Shown here in pieces: positions 6,787-15,765 of a stretch of DNA of 64,000 bases. Within the stretch, counting starts at the first letter, position 1. Every line of letters starts with the position of its first letter. The notes beneath the pieces were generated by a model. The model was not told the DNA's origin. It made no database searches and saw nothing but the letters and a program-made list of their open reading frames with translations. The position numbers and the translations under genes were made by a program. Source of the stretch: Dehalogenimonas alkenigignens (lineage in GTDB: Bacteria > Chloroflexota > Dehalococcoidia > Dehalococcoidales > Dehalococcoidaceae); NCBI RefSeq assembly GCF_001466665.1, contig NZ_KQ758903.1:1609684-1673683 (forward strand). Reading direction: 5' to 3'.

Positions 6787-8948
6787 GAACCTAGCTCCTC
6801 ATACTCTGGATCGTGGAGGACTTCCCTGAGCATCCACCGGGCATACCTTTCACGCCCTTTGTCGCCAGACGATATGCTGACCTTGAGAATCCGTCGCCAC
6901 TCAGGGATGCTCAAATCCCTCCACTGATCCAATACTTCGGACTCATTTTGTGGCTCAATTTCACCCGGAACCCCTCTTAGGGGGTTTTGATCCGCAACAT
7001 CCGCAACATTACGATTGGCGCAGCTTTGGACACAATCCGCAACATTTTCGGATTTTTGGGCTTCTGTTGCGGATCGAAAAGGCCCATTTTGGACGTTCGA
7101 GTCAAAGCTGGGTGTTGCGGATGTTGCGGATTGACGCACTGTATGAGGCAAATAACGCTTCCATGCATCATCAAAATCAGCCCGATAATACCCCTTCGGC
7201 GTCTGGTTTCCTTCCCTGATCGACTGGCTGCGGATCCCATAACTCTTTAAAAGCGAGGCCATTTTCTTACCATTTATCGGCTTGCCCCGCAGATCGTTCC
7301 ATGGCGATTCATCCAGACTCAACAGACCTTCTATCATGTCAGCCGTGAACATGTAGGTTTGGGTACTGAAAATTTGTTTGAGATCTGTTAGGAGTTGCAC
7401 GCCCATCGAATCGTTTTGGTAATTGTCTTTGACCATAAGAGCGATAGCGGCTTGTCGGGCTTTTTCAAAACAATCCCTGCCTGCCGCATCAGCTATGGCC
7501 AGAAGAGGTTCCCAGCAGTCAGCGGCTCGATCATTAAGTTCTTCAGGCAAAGCAGGGACTGTTACCTCAAGGCTGCTTGCTGCCGTGGCAATGCGCCCCT
7601 TGAGCGCTGTCGCTTCAGGTTCATGGGTACGGCGGCGGAATCGTTCGACTGTCTCATCGGGCATGCGCCTCTTCAGGATTATTAGAATGCTTCGGTCAGC
7701 TACGGTATCAGGCAAGTTACCAATCCCGGCGATGGCTTTCGGACAGTAGGTCGACAGGTCTTTATAACCGATATTGGCACCCTGTCCTGTGCAGATCGAT
7801 GCCTTACCACCACGACGGTAACCGGTGTTCAGGATTCCGCGAAGCGTCTCTGAATATTCTTCGGGACCGCTGAAGGCAGCGTCCGATTCATCGAGCAGAA
7901 GCGTCGGAGATTCGGCATCGATCTTACGGGCTAATACCGCCGGTGTTACCCTCCCCGTGAACCAAGGCTTAGCCACCAGCAGTTCCAGGACTTCCAGTAA
8001 CCTGGTCTTACCCGACCTCTTTTCTGGCGAGGTAATCGATAGATACGGGGTCGTGTCGAAATGATCGAAGGCATGACTATGGATTACCCAGAGCGAGATG
8101 GCAAGTAAATAATGTTCAGGCAAAACGACAAAACGCCTGATAAAACCTGAGACGTCGATGATCAGCTGGTTCAAGTCAACAGGTTTGGGTAGCTCCCATC
8201 GTGGCGAACTCTCCACCAGGGCTTCAAGCTCCGCCCGATTGTGGCCTGAACCGAGCCAGTCATAGACGTCTTCTTTGTGGCCAAGTCCCGGCAGGGCAAC
8301 AACTTTGACCGATCGGGCAACGGTAATAAGTGACTTGGCTACCTGCTCGGCATGGGCTCTGCCAGGATCGTCGTTGTCGGGTAGTATGACGACGGCTCGA
8401 TTCTTAAAGAAAGGTACAAATTCATCGCGCCATTTACCTGCCCCCATTGGCGAGCAGGTGGCAACAAACCCCTGACCGACCAGGGAAAGAACGCCCTTCT
8501 CTCCTTCGGCCACGTAAACCGTCGTTTCGAGAGGTGTTGAGATAAGTTCAGGGAGGCGGAAAAGTACCCGCCGGACGCCCTCCAAGTTATAGATCCAACC
8601 GCCCCTGCCATCAGGACGGCGCTGTCTGAAACCCTTCGGCTGATAACGGACGACCTGGAAAAGAACTTTGCCAGATTCATCTAGGTAATCGTAATTGGCA
8701 ACTTCAACGGATTTCTCGGGATTTGAATCAATTTCAATCCCTAGCTTAGAAGCAAGCTTCTTTAGATTACCCTTTTCACTACAAGCCAGGCACTTGAAGC
8801 CTCGTTCATTGAAGCGAAGATTGGGGTGATTCCGATCATCGTGAAAAGGGCAGAGAGCTGTGTACCAACCGTTTTTATCGGGTTTGGATACTTTCTCCAA
8901 CCGAGAAAGTATTTTAATTAAAATGTCGTTCTGATGAGTGACTGCCAC
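6783..8948 (-). CDS. Primase-helicase (CHC2 zinc finger, Toprim, DUF3631-like ATPase)
   Basis: The 721-residue protein begins with a CHC2 zinc finger (CPFHDDRNHPNLRF, then KCLACSEKGN). A Toprim domain follows (VYVAEGEKG, then VVILPDNDDPGRAHA), and then a DUF3631-type helicase with a Walker A-like SPEKRSGKTRLL and a Walker B-like PTLLLDESD. A low-complexity linker near residues 605-660 is encoded by repeated 9-bp units (see the repeat entry). This combination primes and unwinds DNA in phage and plasmid-like elements, so the island probably replicates after excision. It starts the tightly overlapping minus-strand operon. Confidence 0.88.
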   Translation of the reverse strand: MAVTHQNDILIKILSRLEKVSKPDKNGWYTALCPFHDDRNHPNLRFNERGFKCLACSEKGNLKKLASKLGIEIDSNPEKSVEVANYDYLDESGKVLFQVVRYQPKGFRQRRPDGRGGWIYNLEGVRRVLFRLPELISTPLETTVYVAEGEKGVLSLVGQGFVATCSPMGAGKWRDEFVPFFKNRAVVILPDNDDPGRAHAEQVAKSLITVARSVKVVALPGLGHKEDVYDWLGSGHNRAELEALVESSPRWELPKPVDLNQLIIDVSGFIRRFVVLPEHYLLAISLWVIHSHAFDHFDTTPYLSITSPEKRSGKTRLLEVLELLVAKPWFTGRVTPAVLARKIDAESPTLLLDESDAAFSGPEEYSETLRGILNTGYRRGGKASICTGQGANIGYKDLSTYCPKAIAGIGNLPDTVADRSILIILKRRMPDETVERFRRRTHEPEATALKGRIATAASSLEVTVPALPEELNDRAADCWEPLLAIADAAGRDCFEKARQAAIALMVKDNYQNDSMGVQLLTDLKQIFSTQTYMFTADMIEGLLSLDESPWNDLRGKPINGKKMASLLKSYGIRSQSIREGNQTPKGYYRADFDDAWKRYLPHTVRQSATSATPSFDSNVQNGPFRSATEAQKSENVADCVQSCANRNVADVADQNPLRGVPGEIEPQNESEVLDQWRDLSIPEWRRILKVSISSGDKGRERYARWMLREVLHDPEYEELGS
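6991..7130. repeat. Six copies of a 9-bp repeat in symmetric arrangement (possible origin)
   Basis: TCCGCAACA occurs at 6991-6999, 7000-7008 and 7036-7044, and its exact complement TGTTGCGGA at 7065-7073, 7113-7121 and 7122-7130. The order is tandem pair, single, inverted single, inverted tandem pair. The repeats lie in the linker-coding part of the primase-helicase gene. Iteron-like spacing beside a replication gene suggests a replication origin or a protein-binding array. Confidence 0.6.
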
Positions 8949-9016
8949 GCCCTAAACGATAGGCGTATACAAGGAACTCAGCACGGCGATTTTCGATTTT
9001 TAGAAAAAGCCACCTA

Positions 9017-10072
9017 TCACCGCATAACCCTGCCTGATCTGGGTAGAGTGATCGACAGGATTTTCGCAATTCTAGCCGTGTTTTCTTGCGCTGCTGATTC
9101 CCCAATTCCTTCTCTCTGGGCTGCTGCGATTACTGAGTCGCCAAGGAATATTCGATCAAAAAGGCAATCGAAAGTCGCCCGATCCCAGTGCATTGAGCGT
9201 CTATAACCCCACTGCGACATCGTTTCACAGAAATTCTTGTAATCATCTGCTCCCAATTTTTCACGGGTATCTTGACGTCGCATCGATGCAAGAAAATACT
9301 CGCGATAGACTCTTTTCTTTTCTCTAGGTACGCTCGAATCTGAATACAACCGTTTTATTTGTCCGCTGAACAACGTGCCAAGGACACCATCGATCGTTGC
9401 CCTTGGACGCTTAACGTTGGCAAACGGCCTAGATGCTTCGACCATATCCAGATTGATTTGAAATAGAGGTGCCCACCAGCATTTCAGACCTGCTCGATAA
9501 TGCAAATGAATCGATTTCCTGAGGTAACGCAAGATCGATTCGACATGCGGTTGCACAATCTCGTAGAACCGATTTCTAACCTCAGGTACCAACGAGTCGT
9601 TAACGCTATCGGATAATCGCTTAAGCGGTAAAATGCTACCTAGAGCCTTTTGAGAGTACCTTTCGTTATACTTTTCACGGAACTCTTCGAATTTCTCGAA
9701 GACATCGATGACATCTTTGTCTTTGCAGAATTCTTCAGCTTCAGGCATGTAGGGCGCCGATGACACCGCCAGGTCATAAATATCGACAGGCGAGGCTACC
9801 GCAACAACATTTGAGAAGATTCGTGTTGATCGGCCTCTCGATACCCCAAACATATTCATGCGTAACGAGCGTCTCAGCGTTGAGGTTTTTTCGTAAATTT
9901 CGGTGAACACGGGTAAATACTCTTGCCTCAGTTCGATCCTCGAACTCCTGAAAACAAGAGCTTCAGGCCGTTCCTCGAACAATTCCTGTAATAAGGACAT
10001 GGCAATGACAAAATCGAGTAAATCGTTTGACCATTCGAGTTTGTTTGCGTTTTCAAAGGTTAGGTGGTCCAT
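9017..10072 (-). CDS. Hypothetical protein with a C-terminal HTH-like segment
   Basis: A 351-residue protein I cannot place in a family. It is rich in charged residues and aromatic pairs. The middle section contains HYRAGLKCWWAPLFQINLDM. The C-terminal segment from about residue 310 (FLGDSVIAAAQREGIGESAAQE) reads like a sigma-type helix-turn-helix that could bind DNA. It points the same way as the primase-helicase 68 bases downstream and could be the first gene of that operon, perhaps its regulator or replication initiator. No clear ribosome-binding site precedes the ATG at 10072. Confidence 0.6.
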   Translation of the reverse strand: MDHLTFENANKLEWSNDLLDFVIAMSLLQELFEERPEALVFRSSRIELRQEYLPVFTEIYEKTSTLRRSLRMNMFGVSRGRSTRIFSNVVAVASPVDIYDLAVSSAPYMPEAEEFCKDKDVIDVFEKFEEFREKYNERYSQKALGSILPLKRLSDSVNDSLVPEVRNRFYEIVQPHVESILRYLRKSIHLHYRAGLKCWWAPLFQINLDMVEASRPFANVKRPRATIDGVLGTLFSGQIKRLYSDSSVPREKKRVYREYFLASMRRQDTREKLGADDYKNFCETMSQWGYRRSMHWDRATFDCLFDRIFLGDSVIAAAQREGIGESAAQENTARIAKILSITLPRSGRVMR

Positions 10073-10304
10073 GAAGCGAGATTATACGGAAAAACTCATC
10101 CCGCTCCAAAAAGGGGATGCCTTGCGGTGAAGCTAACCGGCTCTTATAATGAACCGAACCAAAAGGACTTCTTTCAGGTCCATTTTCAGGGAATCCAAGA
10201 GCCTTCATATTGATGAAAAATCGATACCTGGTAATTCTTTCAGGAGGATCTTAGAGAACGTTCTTTTGGCCAGTGAACGCTCTAACTAGATATAACTCAC
10301 AATC

Positions 10305-11252
10305 ATGATACTCAAGTCTATTTTAAAAATACTAGTTCACCAGCATAATTTTATGCTCATTTTTGCCATATTCGCTGGCCTCAATATGGCGCCGTTGGCT
10401 CAACTCACCGAAAGTTGGATCATCCCTTCACTCATCATTGCCATGTCTTTGTCTTTAAGTCATATCGATATAACTAAAGATCTGCTACTACCTAGAAAGA
10501 TACTCAAAGCGACCAGTATGGGTTTGTTGCTCAATTTTATTCTGTTAGGTGGCCTCAATATCATATTGGGTCACCTATTTACGGATGATAAGTATTTAAT
10601 TGCTGGTTTAGTCGTTTTAGCTGGTGCTCCCCCATCACTTTTAATCACACCTTGCACGTATAACATCAAGGGCGATGTATCCTTCTCATTTTTAAGTGCT
10701 ATTGCGTGTTATTTCTTATCCATCTTGATCTTACCGTTATTAATATATGTTTTTCTTGGTAGCACCTATTGGGGAGTAGATCTATTCAATGTAATATTTC
10801 AAATTGTCGTTTTACCGCTCATATTGTCACGTATTATCAGAAATATAAAACAATCTAGACTTATACAACCATATAACGGCCATATCATAAATTGGTGTAT
10901 TGCCATCGTTTGTTTTACCCTAGTAGGATTAAATCATGAATTACTTACTACGTACTCAAACAACCTTTTAATTGCGTTTATCGTTGCTGCGGCCACAATA
11001 TTTCTTCTTGGGGAATTGATTTATCGTACTAGTAGGTTATTAATAATTCCAACGCCAACTGCCATCAGTTATATGCTTCTTGGTTCAATGAAAAAATGGG
11101 CTGGAGCGAGTACCATCGCATACGTAATATTGGGCCCAAAAGCTTCCGTACCTGCGATTGCTGCTTTAATCGTAGGTTTTCTTTACTATTTATTCCTTTC
11201 GATACGTTTTCATAAGAACATTGGGATTGAAACCAAGATTTTCGAAAAATAG
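10305..11252 (+). CDS. BASS-family (bile acid:Na+ symporter-like) membrane transporter
   Basis: The 315-residue protein has about ten hydrophobic helices and little else. The segment LVVLAGAPPSLLITPC and the following KGDVSFSFLSAI resemble the crossover region of the bile acid:sodium symporter and ACR3 superfamily. The substrate is unknown. The gene is distinctly AT-rich compared with core genes, in line with recent transfer. It converges on rdhB with a strong bidirectional terminator between them, so it is not part of the dehalogenase operon. Confidence 0.7.
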   Translation: MILKSILKILVHQHNFMLIFAIFAGLNMAPLAQLTESWIIPSLIIAMSLSLSHIDITKDLLLPRKILKATSMGLLLNFILLGGLNIILGHLFTDDKYLIAGLVVLAGAPPSLLITPCTYNIKGDVSFSFLSAIACYFLSILILPLLIYVFLGSTYWGVDLFNVIFQIVVLPLILSRIIRNIKQSRLIQPYNGHIINWCIAIVCFTLVGLNHELLTTYSNNLLIAFIVAAATIFLLGELIYRTSRLLIIPTPTAISYMLLGSMKKWAGASTIAYVILGPKASVPAIAALIVGFLYYLFLSIRFHKNIGIETKIFEK

Positions 11253-11294
11253 ATAAAGGTCCTCTGCGCCCTAATCGCAAGAGGACCTTTATCT
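11251..11294. terminator. Bidirectional terminator between transporter and rdhB
   Basis: AGATAAAGGTCCTCT at 11251-11265 pairs perfectly over 15 bases with AGAGGACCTTTATCT at 11280-11294. It begins at the TAG stop of the transporter gene and serves two convergent transcripts. Confidence 0.85.
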
Positions 11295-11304
11295 TAGATG
11301 AAGC

Positions 11305-11574
11305 TTATGCTCTTTTGTTTTGTAGCAATGAACGCACAGTCGGAACTGCGATTATGGCAGCCCCTGCTCCAAAAATAAGACCTACAATCCATGCCCCTTG
11401 GGCTCTTTCAACTGCCAAATCAAACGTAATCACAACTCCAATCGCTGTTAATGCTGCTGCTATTGCAACGAGAATGTGATGCCACCAAAATACATGATAT
11501 TTTCTATTTGCCAAAAGCATTAAACCTACCAGAACTGTAAAGACGATTCCCCCTAAAAATACTATCAGGCTCAT
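11305..11574 (-). CDS. rdhB: Reductive dehalogenase membrane anchor RdhB
   Basis: I chose the ATG at 11574 (MSLIVFLGG), which has AAAGGAAAG upstream; a longer frame reaching into rdhA is unlikely. The 89-residue protein has three hydrophobic helices, with the histidine-containing HVFWWHHILVAIAAA in the middle. RdhB proteins hold the exported RdhA at the outer face of the cytoplasmic membrane and may link it to the electron-donating complex. It lies 26 bases downstream of rdhA, in the usual rdhA-rdhB order. Confidence 0.88.
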   Translation of the reverse strand: MSLIVFLGGIVFTVLVGLMLLANRKYHVFWWHHILVAIAAALTAIGVVITFDLAVERAQGAWIVGLIFGAGAAIIAVPTVRSLLQNKRA

Positions 11575-11600
11575 ATACTTTCCTTTCAATTTTTGTTTAA

Positions 11601-13049
11601 CTAAGTTCGCCAGGGTGCCCAGTCCGCAGGTGTGTGCCAAGGTTGCCATTTGTCGGCATTTTCACCCCTAGGATACTTACCATAAGTAATATCTGCCACC
11701 TTGACCATCATCGGAGCAAGCATCGGTATACTAGCTAATACGCGACCAATATCGTGAGTTGGAGTGTTTGGTGAACTCCATGGACAGACACTGACACAGA
11801 ATTGACAGCCGAATGCCGTTCTTTGTTTCATACATTGAAACCCATCATATTCCCACTTATAGGCACCGTTAATCAAAGATGGTTCTGGATCTTTTCCGAT
11901 AACTTGTGATACGCAATTGGCTGAGCACCGACCGCATACTTTGCAAAATTCTCGCAAACCAAAATTTATCGGCTTGTCAGGGACGAGTGGTGCGTTCGTT
12001 GCAACAACTATAGTCCGTAATCCAGCACCCCAAGGTGCAATAGCTAGACCGGATCGCCCAGCCTCAGCTAACCCCGCTCTAATTGCAAAAGGAGTCTCAC
12101 AACAATCCTCATCTGCAATGATCATGCCATAGGCGTCGTAACCCAAGCCTCGGATAGTAGACTCCATGTATTTGGAATAGACATCTTGATCACTGCAAGT
12201 TGTTGCTGTTGATGCATTGGCAAGGGGGCCCACCCCAGCACGGTGGGTTGGTAAACTTGTGAAAATGCCCATTACAATTGCATATTTGTAGGGATAGGGC
12301 CAAGCCACAGGTCTGCCAGGATCTATCCAACCTTTGGGACGGTAACCACGTAAGGTGCCTGAAGTTGCAGCAACTTTGTAAAGAAACGGTTTCATTTTAT
12401 CGTCAATTGCACAGACACGAATTTGATCTACACCAAACCAGTGCGCCACACCTTTTAACTTCACAGTCATCTCTTCGGCAGAAATTTCAACCTTCGCCGC
12501 ATTAATTGGGAGTTTAATCCAATTCTTCTCTGCGGTGTTAACATGCCAATGATCCGAGGCTTGGACTATCGCTGTCCCGAAACGGTAGTCTTGCAATTCC
12601 TCTGGTGTCATGTTGGCTATCCATTCATTACGAGAGGTAACCGCCTCCTGCGCAATTTTACCCCATTCCCCGGACCAGTCTTGATTCGTTGCAGCATTAC
12701 CTACAGCCTGAAAACCGTCTTGTCGCCCGTCGGTAAAGGGTTGGTATTGACCGTTCACTTTTGTTGATCCCAAAGCAAGCTCATTAGGTACTATTTCAGT
12801 TGTACCCAGCGAATTCGCAGTGTCATCTATCTCTTTGACCCACCAAGGATATTCGGTTGGATACTGGGGCAAATAGGGATCTTTAAGACGGCTATTGAAG
12901 AGCATTCCTTCATTAGTTCCTGGCAGTTCTTTAATTGCAGCTACGGCAGCCAAGGAAGCGAAACCGATACCTGACCCACCCGTAATCTTCAAGAAGTCTC
13001 TACGACTATAACCTCTCTCTTTTTCATTCAATTTGTGTTTGACGAGCAT
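11601..13049 (-). CDS. rdhA: Reductive dehalogenase catalytic subunit RdhA
   Basis: A 482-residue corrinoid and iron-sulfur enzyme that removes halogens from organohalides as terminal respiratory reductase. The Tat signal RRDFLKITGGSGIGFASLAA is near residues 16-35. The first cluster motif is CKVCGRCSANC and the second is CMKQRTAFGCQFCVSVCPW, both near the C-terminus, with all eight cysteines present. The first motif lacks the usual proline after its last cysteine. It differs clearly from the other two intact RdhA in the window, so a different substrate is likely. Regulation may come from the two-component system at 15.8-18.8 kb. The substrate cannot be deduced. Confidence 0.95.
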   Translation of the reverse strand: MLVKHKLNEKERGYSRRDFLKITGGSGIGFASLAAVAAIKELPGTNEGMLFNSRLKDPYLPQYPTEYPWWVKEIDDTANSLGTTEIVPNELALGSTKVNGQYQPFTDGRQDGFQAVGNAATNQDWSGEWGKIAQEAVTSRNEWIANMTPEELQDYRFGTAIVQASDHWHVNTAEKNWIKLPINAAKVEISAEEMTVKLKGVAHWFGVDQIRVCAIDDKMKPFLYKVAATSGTLRGYRPKGWIDPGRPVAWPYPYKYAIVMGIFTSLPTHRAGVGPLANASTATTCSDQDVYSKYMESTIRGLGYDAYGMIIADEDCCETPFAIRAGLAEAGRSGLAIAPWGAGLRTIVVATNAPLVPDKPINFGLREFCKVCGRCSANCVSQVIGKDPEPSLINGAYKWEYDGFQCMKQRTAFGCQFCVSVCPWSSPNTPTHDIGRVLASIPMLAPMMVKVADITYGKYPRGENADKWQPWHTPADWAPWRT

Positions 13050-13260
13050 AACATAATTCCTTTCAATACAATTTTTCGGTCTCTGTTGTCCATTTCTTAT
13101 GACTTTCCGAAGATCAATTGTTTATCAAAAAACTCTTTCCTCCTTTCGCATAAGGAACACTTCAACCACCCATGTTTAAATAACTCCTACTTTTCGTTTG
13201 GTTGTAGTGTTATTTTATAAATGGTATCTTCAGTTTCGCTTTTGTGACTTCCATTTGATT

Positions 13261-15054
13261 TCACCTCTCGCTTGTTTGACTTTGGTTAAATAAGTCTTCT
13301 ATTAAATACTTACCTATTTCGTTAATACATAGGGGTTGTGATTGACGGCTCCTGTCCCGATATACCGTAATTCCCTTCAGACCCCACTCCCAGGCCATCA
13401 TAAAGACCCGGGCGATATCTTCACGGCTGGCACTCTTGGGGAAGTTCACCGTCTTACTTACGGCATTATCGATATGCCGCTGGAACGCCGCCTGGATACG
13501 GACATGCCATTCAGGCGAAACACGGTGGGCGGTAACAAAGATTTTCCGAACGTCTTCCGGCACTTCTTTCCGGCTGTGCAGGTGGTTAGAGGTCACTAGT
13601 TGCTCTATAAGCTCACGGGAGTAAAAGCCGCGCTCCCGGGCGATTCGTTCAAAATAAGGGTTGATCTCGAGGAGATTTTCGCCATCGAGGATGTTTCTCA
13701 CAAAAACCGCGGCGAAGATAGGTTCGATGCCTGACGAGACCCCGGCGATAATGGAGATGGTTCCGGTCGGGGCGATGGTAGTGCAGGAGGCGTTCCTCAT
13801 GGGGAGGCCGCGTTTTTCATAGATACTACCGGACCAGGCGGGGAAGACCCCCCTTTCGAGAGCGAGGTTGTAAGAGGCTTCCTTGGCGCGTTCGGAGATA
13901 AACTCCATTATTTCCTCAGCCATTGTGATAGCTTTGGTCGAGTTGTAAGATACACCCAGCTGGATGAGCATATCGGCAAAGCCCATGACGCCAAGGCCGA
14001 TCTTCCTTGTTAGTCTGGTTGTGCGTTCGATCACCGGGACAGGGAACTTGTTGACGTCGATGACGTTATCCAAGAAGCGGACAGCGATCGGGATCAACCG
14101 CGCCAACTTATTAAAATCAATGGAGAGGGTGCCACCCTTCTCTTTAAGCATGGCGGCGAGATTGATGGAGCCGAGGTTGCAGGACTCGTAGGGGAGTAAA
14201 GCCTGCTCTCCACAGCCGGTGATTGTTTCTAACCGGCCCAAGCTGGGCGTGGGATTATCGCGGTTGATGCGGTCTATAAAGACGAGACCGGGGTCGCCGG
14301 TGCTCCAGGCCTGGTCGACGATACGCTTAAACACGGCAGAGGCATTGAGACTACCGACGGCTCGACCGGTGTTGGGGTCGATGAGGCAGTAATCGTCGCC
14401 GGATCTGACTTTATCCATGAAGTCATCGGTTACCGAAACAGAATTATAGAAATTGGTTAGAAGGCTCGGGTTGCTCTTGGCATTGATGAAATGGAGAATA
14501 TCGGGATGGGATACGCTCATAACAACCGAGTTGCAGCCACGCCTGACTCCGCCTTGGCGGATGTAGTCCGCAGCTCCGGCAAAGACGTGGATTAGAGCCA
14601 CCGGACCACCGGCGGCATCAAAGTGTTCACCGACGGCGCTGCCCGTGGGTCTAATATGCGACACGTTGAAGCCGATGCCCCCACCGCTTTTATGGATCAT
14701 TGCAGTATATTTCACAGCATCGAAGGTCTCTTCCAAGGAATCTGGCACCGGGAGCACGAAGCACGATGAAAGCTGCCCAGTCTCGGTGCCGGCGTTAAGA
14801 AGGGTGGGGGAGTTGGGCAGGAATTCAAGAGAAGCCATAGCCCGGTAGAATTCATCGGCGATGGTATCGACTTCAACTTCCGGGCGATATTGTTTCTCGG
14901 CTTGGGCGACAAATCGGGCGACGCGGCGGAACATTTGCTCCGGTGTCTCAGTGATCCGGCCATTGCGATCACGCCTAAGATAACGTTTCTCCAGCACTCG
15001 GAGAGCGTTGGGGGTGAGGGCTGATTCAATTTCTCTGGTTATTTCAAGGACCAT
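13261..15054 (-). CDS. nrdJ: Adenosylcobalamin-dependent (class II) ribonucleotide reductase, C-terminal tail apparently missing
   Basis: NrdJ reduces ribonucleotides using an adenosylcobalamin-generated radical. The 597-residue protein shows FLPNSPTLLNAG near residue 77, MIHKSGGGIGFNVSHIRP, the substrate-site cysteine block TGCGEQALLPYESCNLGSINL split across the active loop, and CTTIAPTGTISIIAGVSSGIEP. After GITVYRDRSRQSQPL the sequence turns AT-rich (CINEIGKYLIEDLF) and ends without the Cys-pair tail that normally recycles the active site. The ATG at 15054 has AAGGAGAG upstream and sits about 30 bases after a structured RNA leader. Its core-like composition inside an AT-rich island suggests separately acquired cargo. 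Confidence 0.9.
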   Translation of the reverse strand: MVLEITREIESALTPNALRVLEKRYLRRDRNGRITETPEQMFRRVARFVAQAEKQYRPEVEVDTIADEFYRAMASLEFLPNSPTLLNAGTETGQLSSCFVLPVPDSLEETFDAVKYTAMIHKSGGGIGFNVSHIRPTGSAVGEHFDAAGGPVALIHVFAGAADYIRQGGVRRGCNSVVMSVSHPDILHFINAKSNPSLLTNFYNSVSVTDDFMDKVRSGDDYCLIDPNTGRAVGSLNASAVFKRIVDQAWSTGDPGLVFIDRINRDNPTPSLGRLETITGCGEQALLPYESCNLGSINLAAMLKEKGGTLSIDFNKLARLIPIAVRFLDNVIDVNKFPVPVIERTTRLTRKIGLGVMGFADMLIQLGVSYNSTKAITMAEEIMEFISERAKEASYNLALERGVFPAWSGSIYEKRGLPMRNASCTTIAPTGTISIIAGVSSGIEPIFAAVFVRNILDGENLLEINPYFERIARERGFYSRELIEQLVTSNHLHSRKEVPEDVRKIFVTAHRVSPEWHVRIQAAFQRHIDNAVSKTVNFPKSASREDIARVFMMAWEWGLKGITVYRDRSRQSQPLCINEIGKYLIEDLFNQSQTSER

Positions 15055-15083
15055 TTACTCTCCTTAAATGGGTTTTATATTGA

Positions 15084-15206
15084 GGCAAGCCCCACAGTGA
15101 ACCCCGATTACACCCAGGGAGCCCACGGGAGGGGTTTCACAGCCTGTTAGGCCGGGCTGGTCGCAACAACCCGGCGGCCCTGGTTTCCCCCACCATGAGG
15201 CTTGCC
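15084..15206 (-). ncRNA. Structured 5' leader of nrdJ (candidate cobalamin-related riboswitch, copy A)
   Basis: Read on the minus strand, GGCAAGC at the 5' end pairs with GCUUGCC at the 3' end, enclosing CAUGGUG with CACUGUG and CCAGGG with CCCUGG. A GC hairpin (GCCGGG with CCCGGC) and the conserved GUGAAACCCCUCCCGUGGGC lie in the centre. AACCCC can also pair with the later GGGGUU as a pseudoknot. A second copy at 33232-33356 keeps every stem, with compensatory changes. It ends about 30 bases before the nrdJ start, as expected of a translation-controlling riboswitch. It does not fit the standard cobalamin box as I know it. Confidence 0.75.
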
Positions 15207-15358
15207 AAAGAACGACTTCCTTGAAAGAGACGGCACCATCGCTACCCAACTGATGCATCAGAATTGTTGATAAGTTGCGCCCCAAAAGCGCAAACGACAA
15301 GAATGGCAGAAGTTATAATGAATTCGATCAATACACTGCCTCCTTTTATAACCACCTA

Positions 15359-15730
15359 TTGTCTAGACAACACAATATTACATAGTGAATGTATTCCCGA
15401 CGGTTACGTGCGATACCGGGATAGTAATTAGGGGTAATACATTAGTGTCTTAGAGTAAATTCGTTATACCCGAGTAGTATTGGTAATTGTGAATTGGAAT
15501 GCTGTCCTTTATGTAGTACCTCTTAATGAATTGAATAAGTTAAGCGGTTAGTAGTGGTAACCATGGGCACCTTGTGATATTGTATTACCAGGGTTAGCGG
15601 CATATTCCAGATGTTGATCGCCTACTCAATCTGGATATAAACGGAGAATGCGTTTCGTCCTCCGAGATTGTCTTTTACCTTTGTATCCGATGGAAATTAC
15701 CGATATTTACCTTATTGGTACATATTGGTA
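15359..15730. promoter_or_regulatory. Control region between nrdJ leader and sensory operon
   Basis: The 559 bases between the RNA leader and the gene at 15766 hold no coding frame. A perfect 12-bp palindrome TTGTCTAGACAA lies at 15359-15370. Nearer the sensory genes, TTACC at 15697 and 15707 and ATTGGTA at 15714 and 15724 are repeated at exact 10-bp spacing, one helical turn, as for OmpR-type regulator sites. These are candidates for autoregulation by the response regulator at 18111-18803. Confidence 0.5.
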
Positions 15731-15765
15731 CTGGGTTAATATCGTTAAGGTTGTAGAATGAATGT

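Noticed and set aside
7395-8475. Several plus-strand frames of 66-113 residues in 6.9-8.7 kb
   Set aside because: All lie antisense within the primase-helicase gene and arise from its codon bias and the 9-bp repeats.
11305-11649. 114-residue version of RdhB starting inside rdhA
   Set aside because: The ATG at 11574 has a good ribosome-binding site and gives the usual RdhB length and membrane layout.
15084-15206. Canonical cobalamin riboswitch for the nrdJ leader
   Set aside because: The order of conserved blocks and the B12-box sequence do not fit the consensus as I know it, so it is reported as an unassigned structured leader instead.
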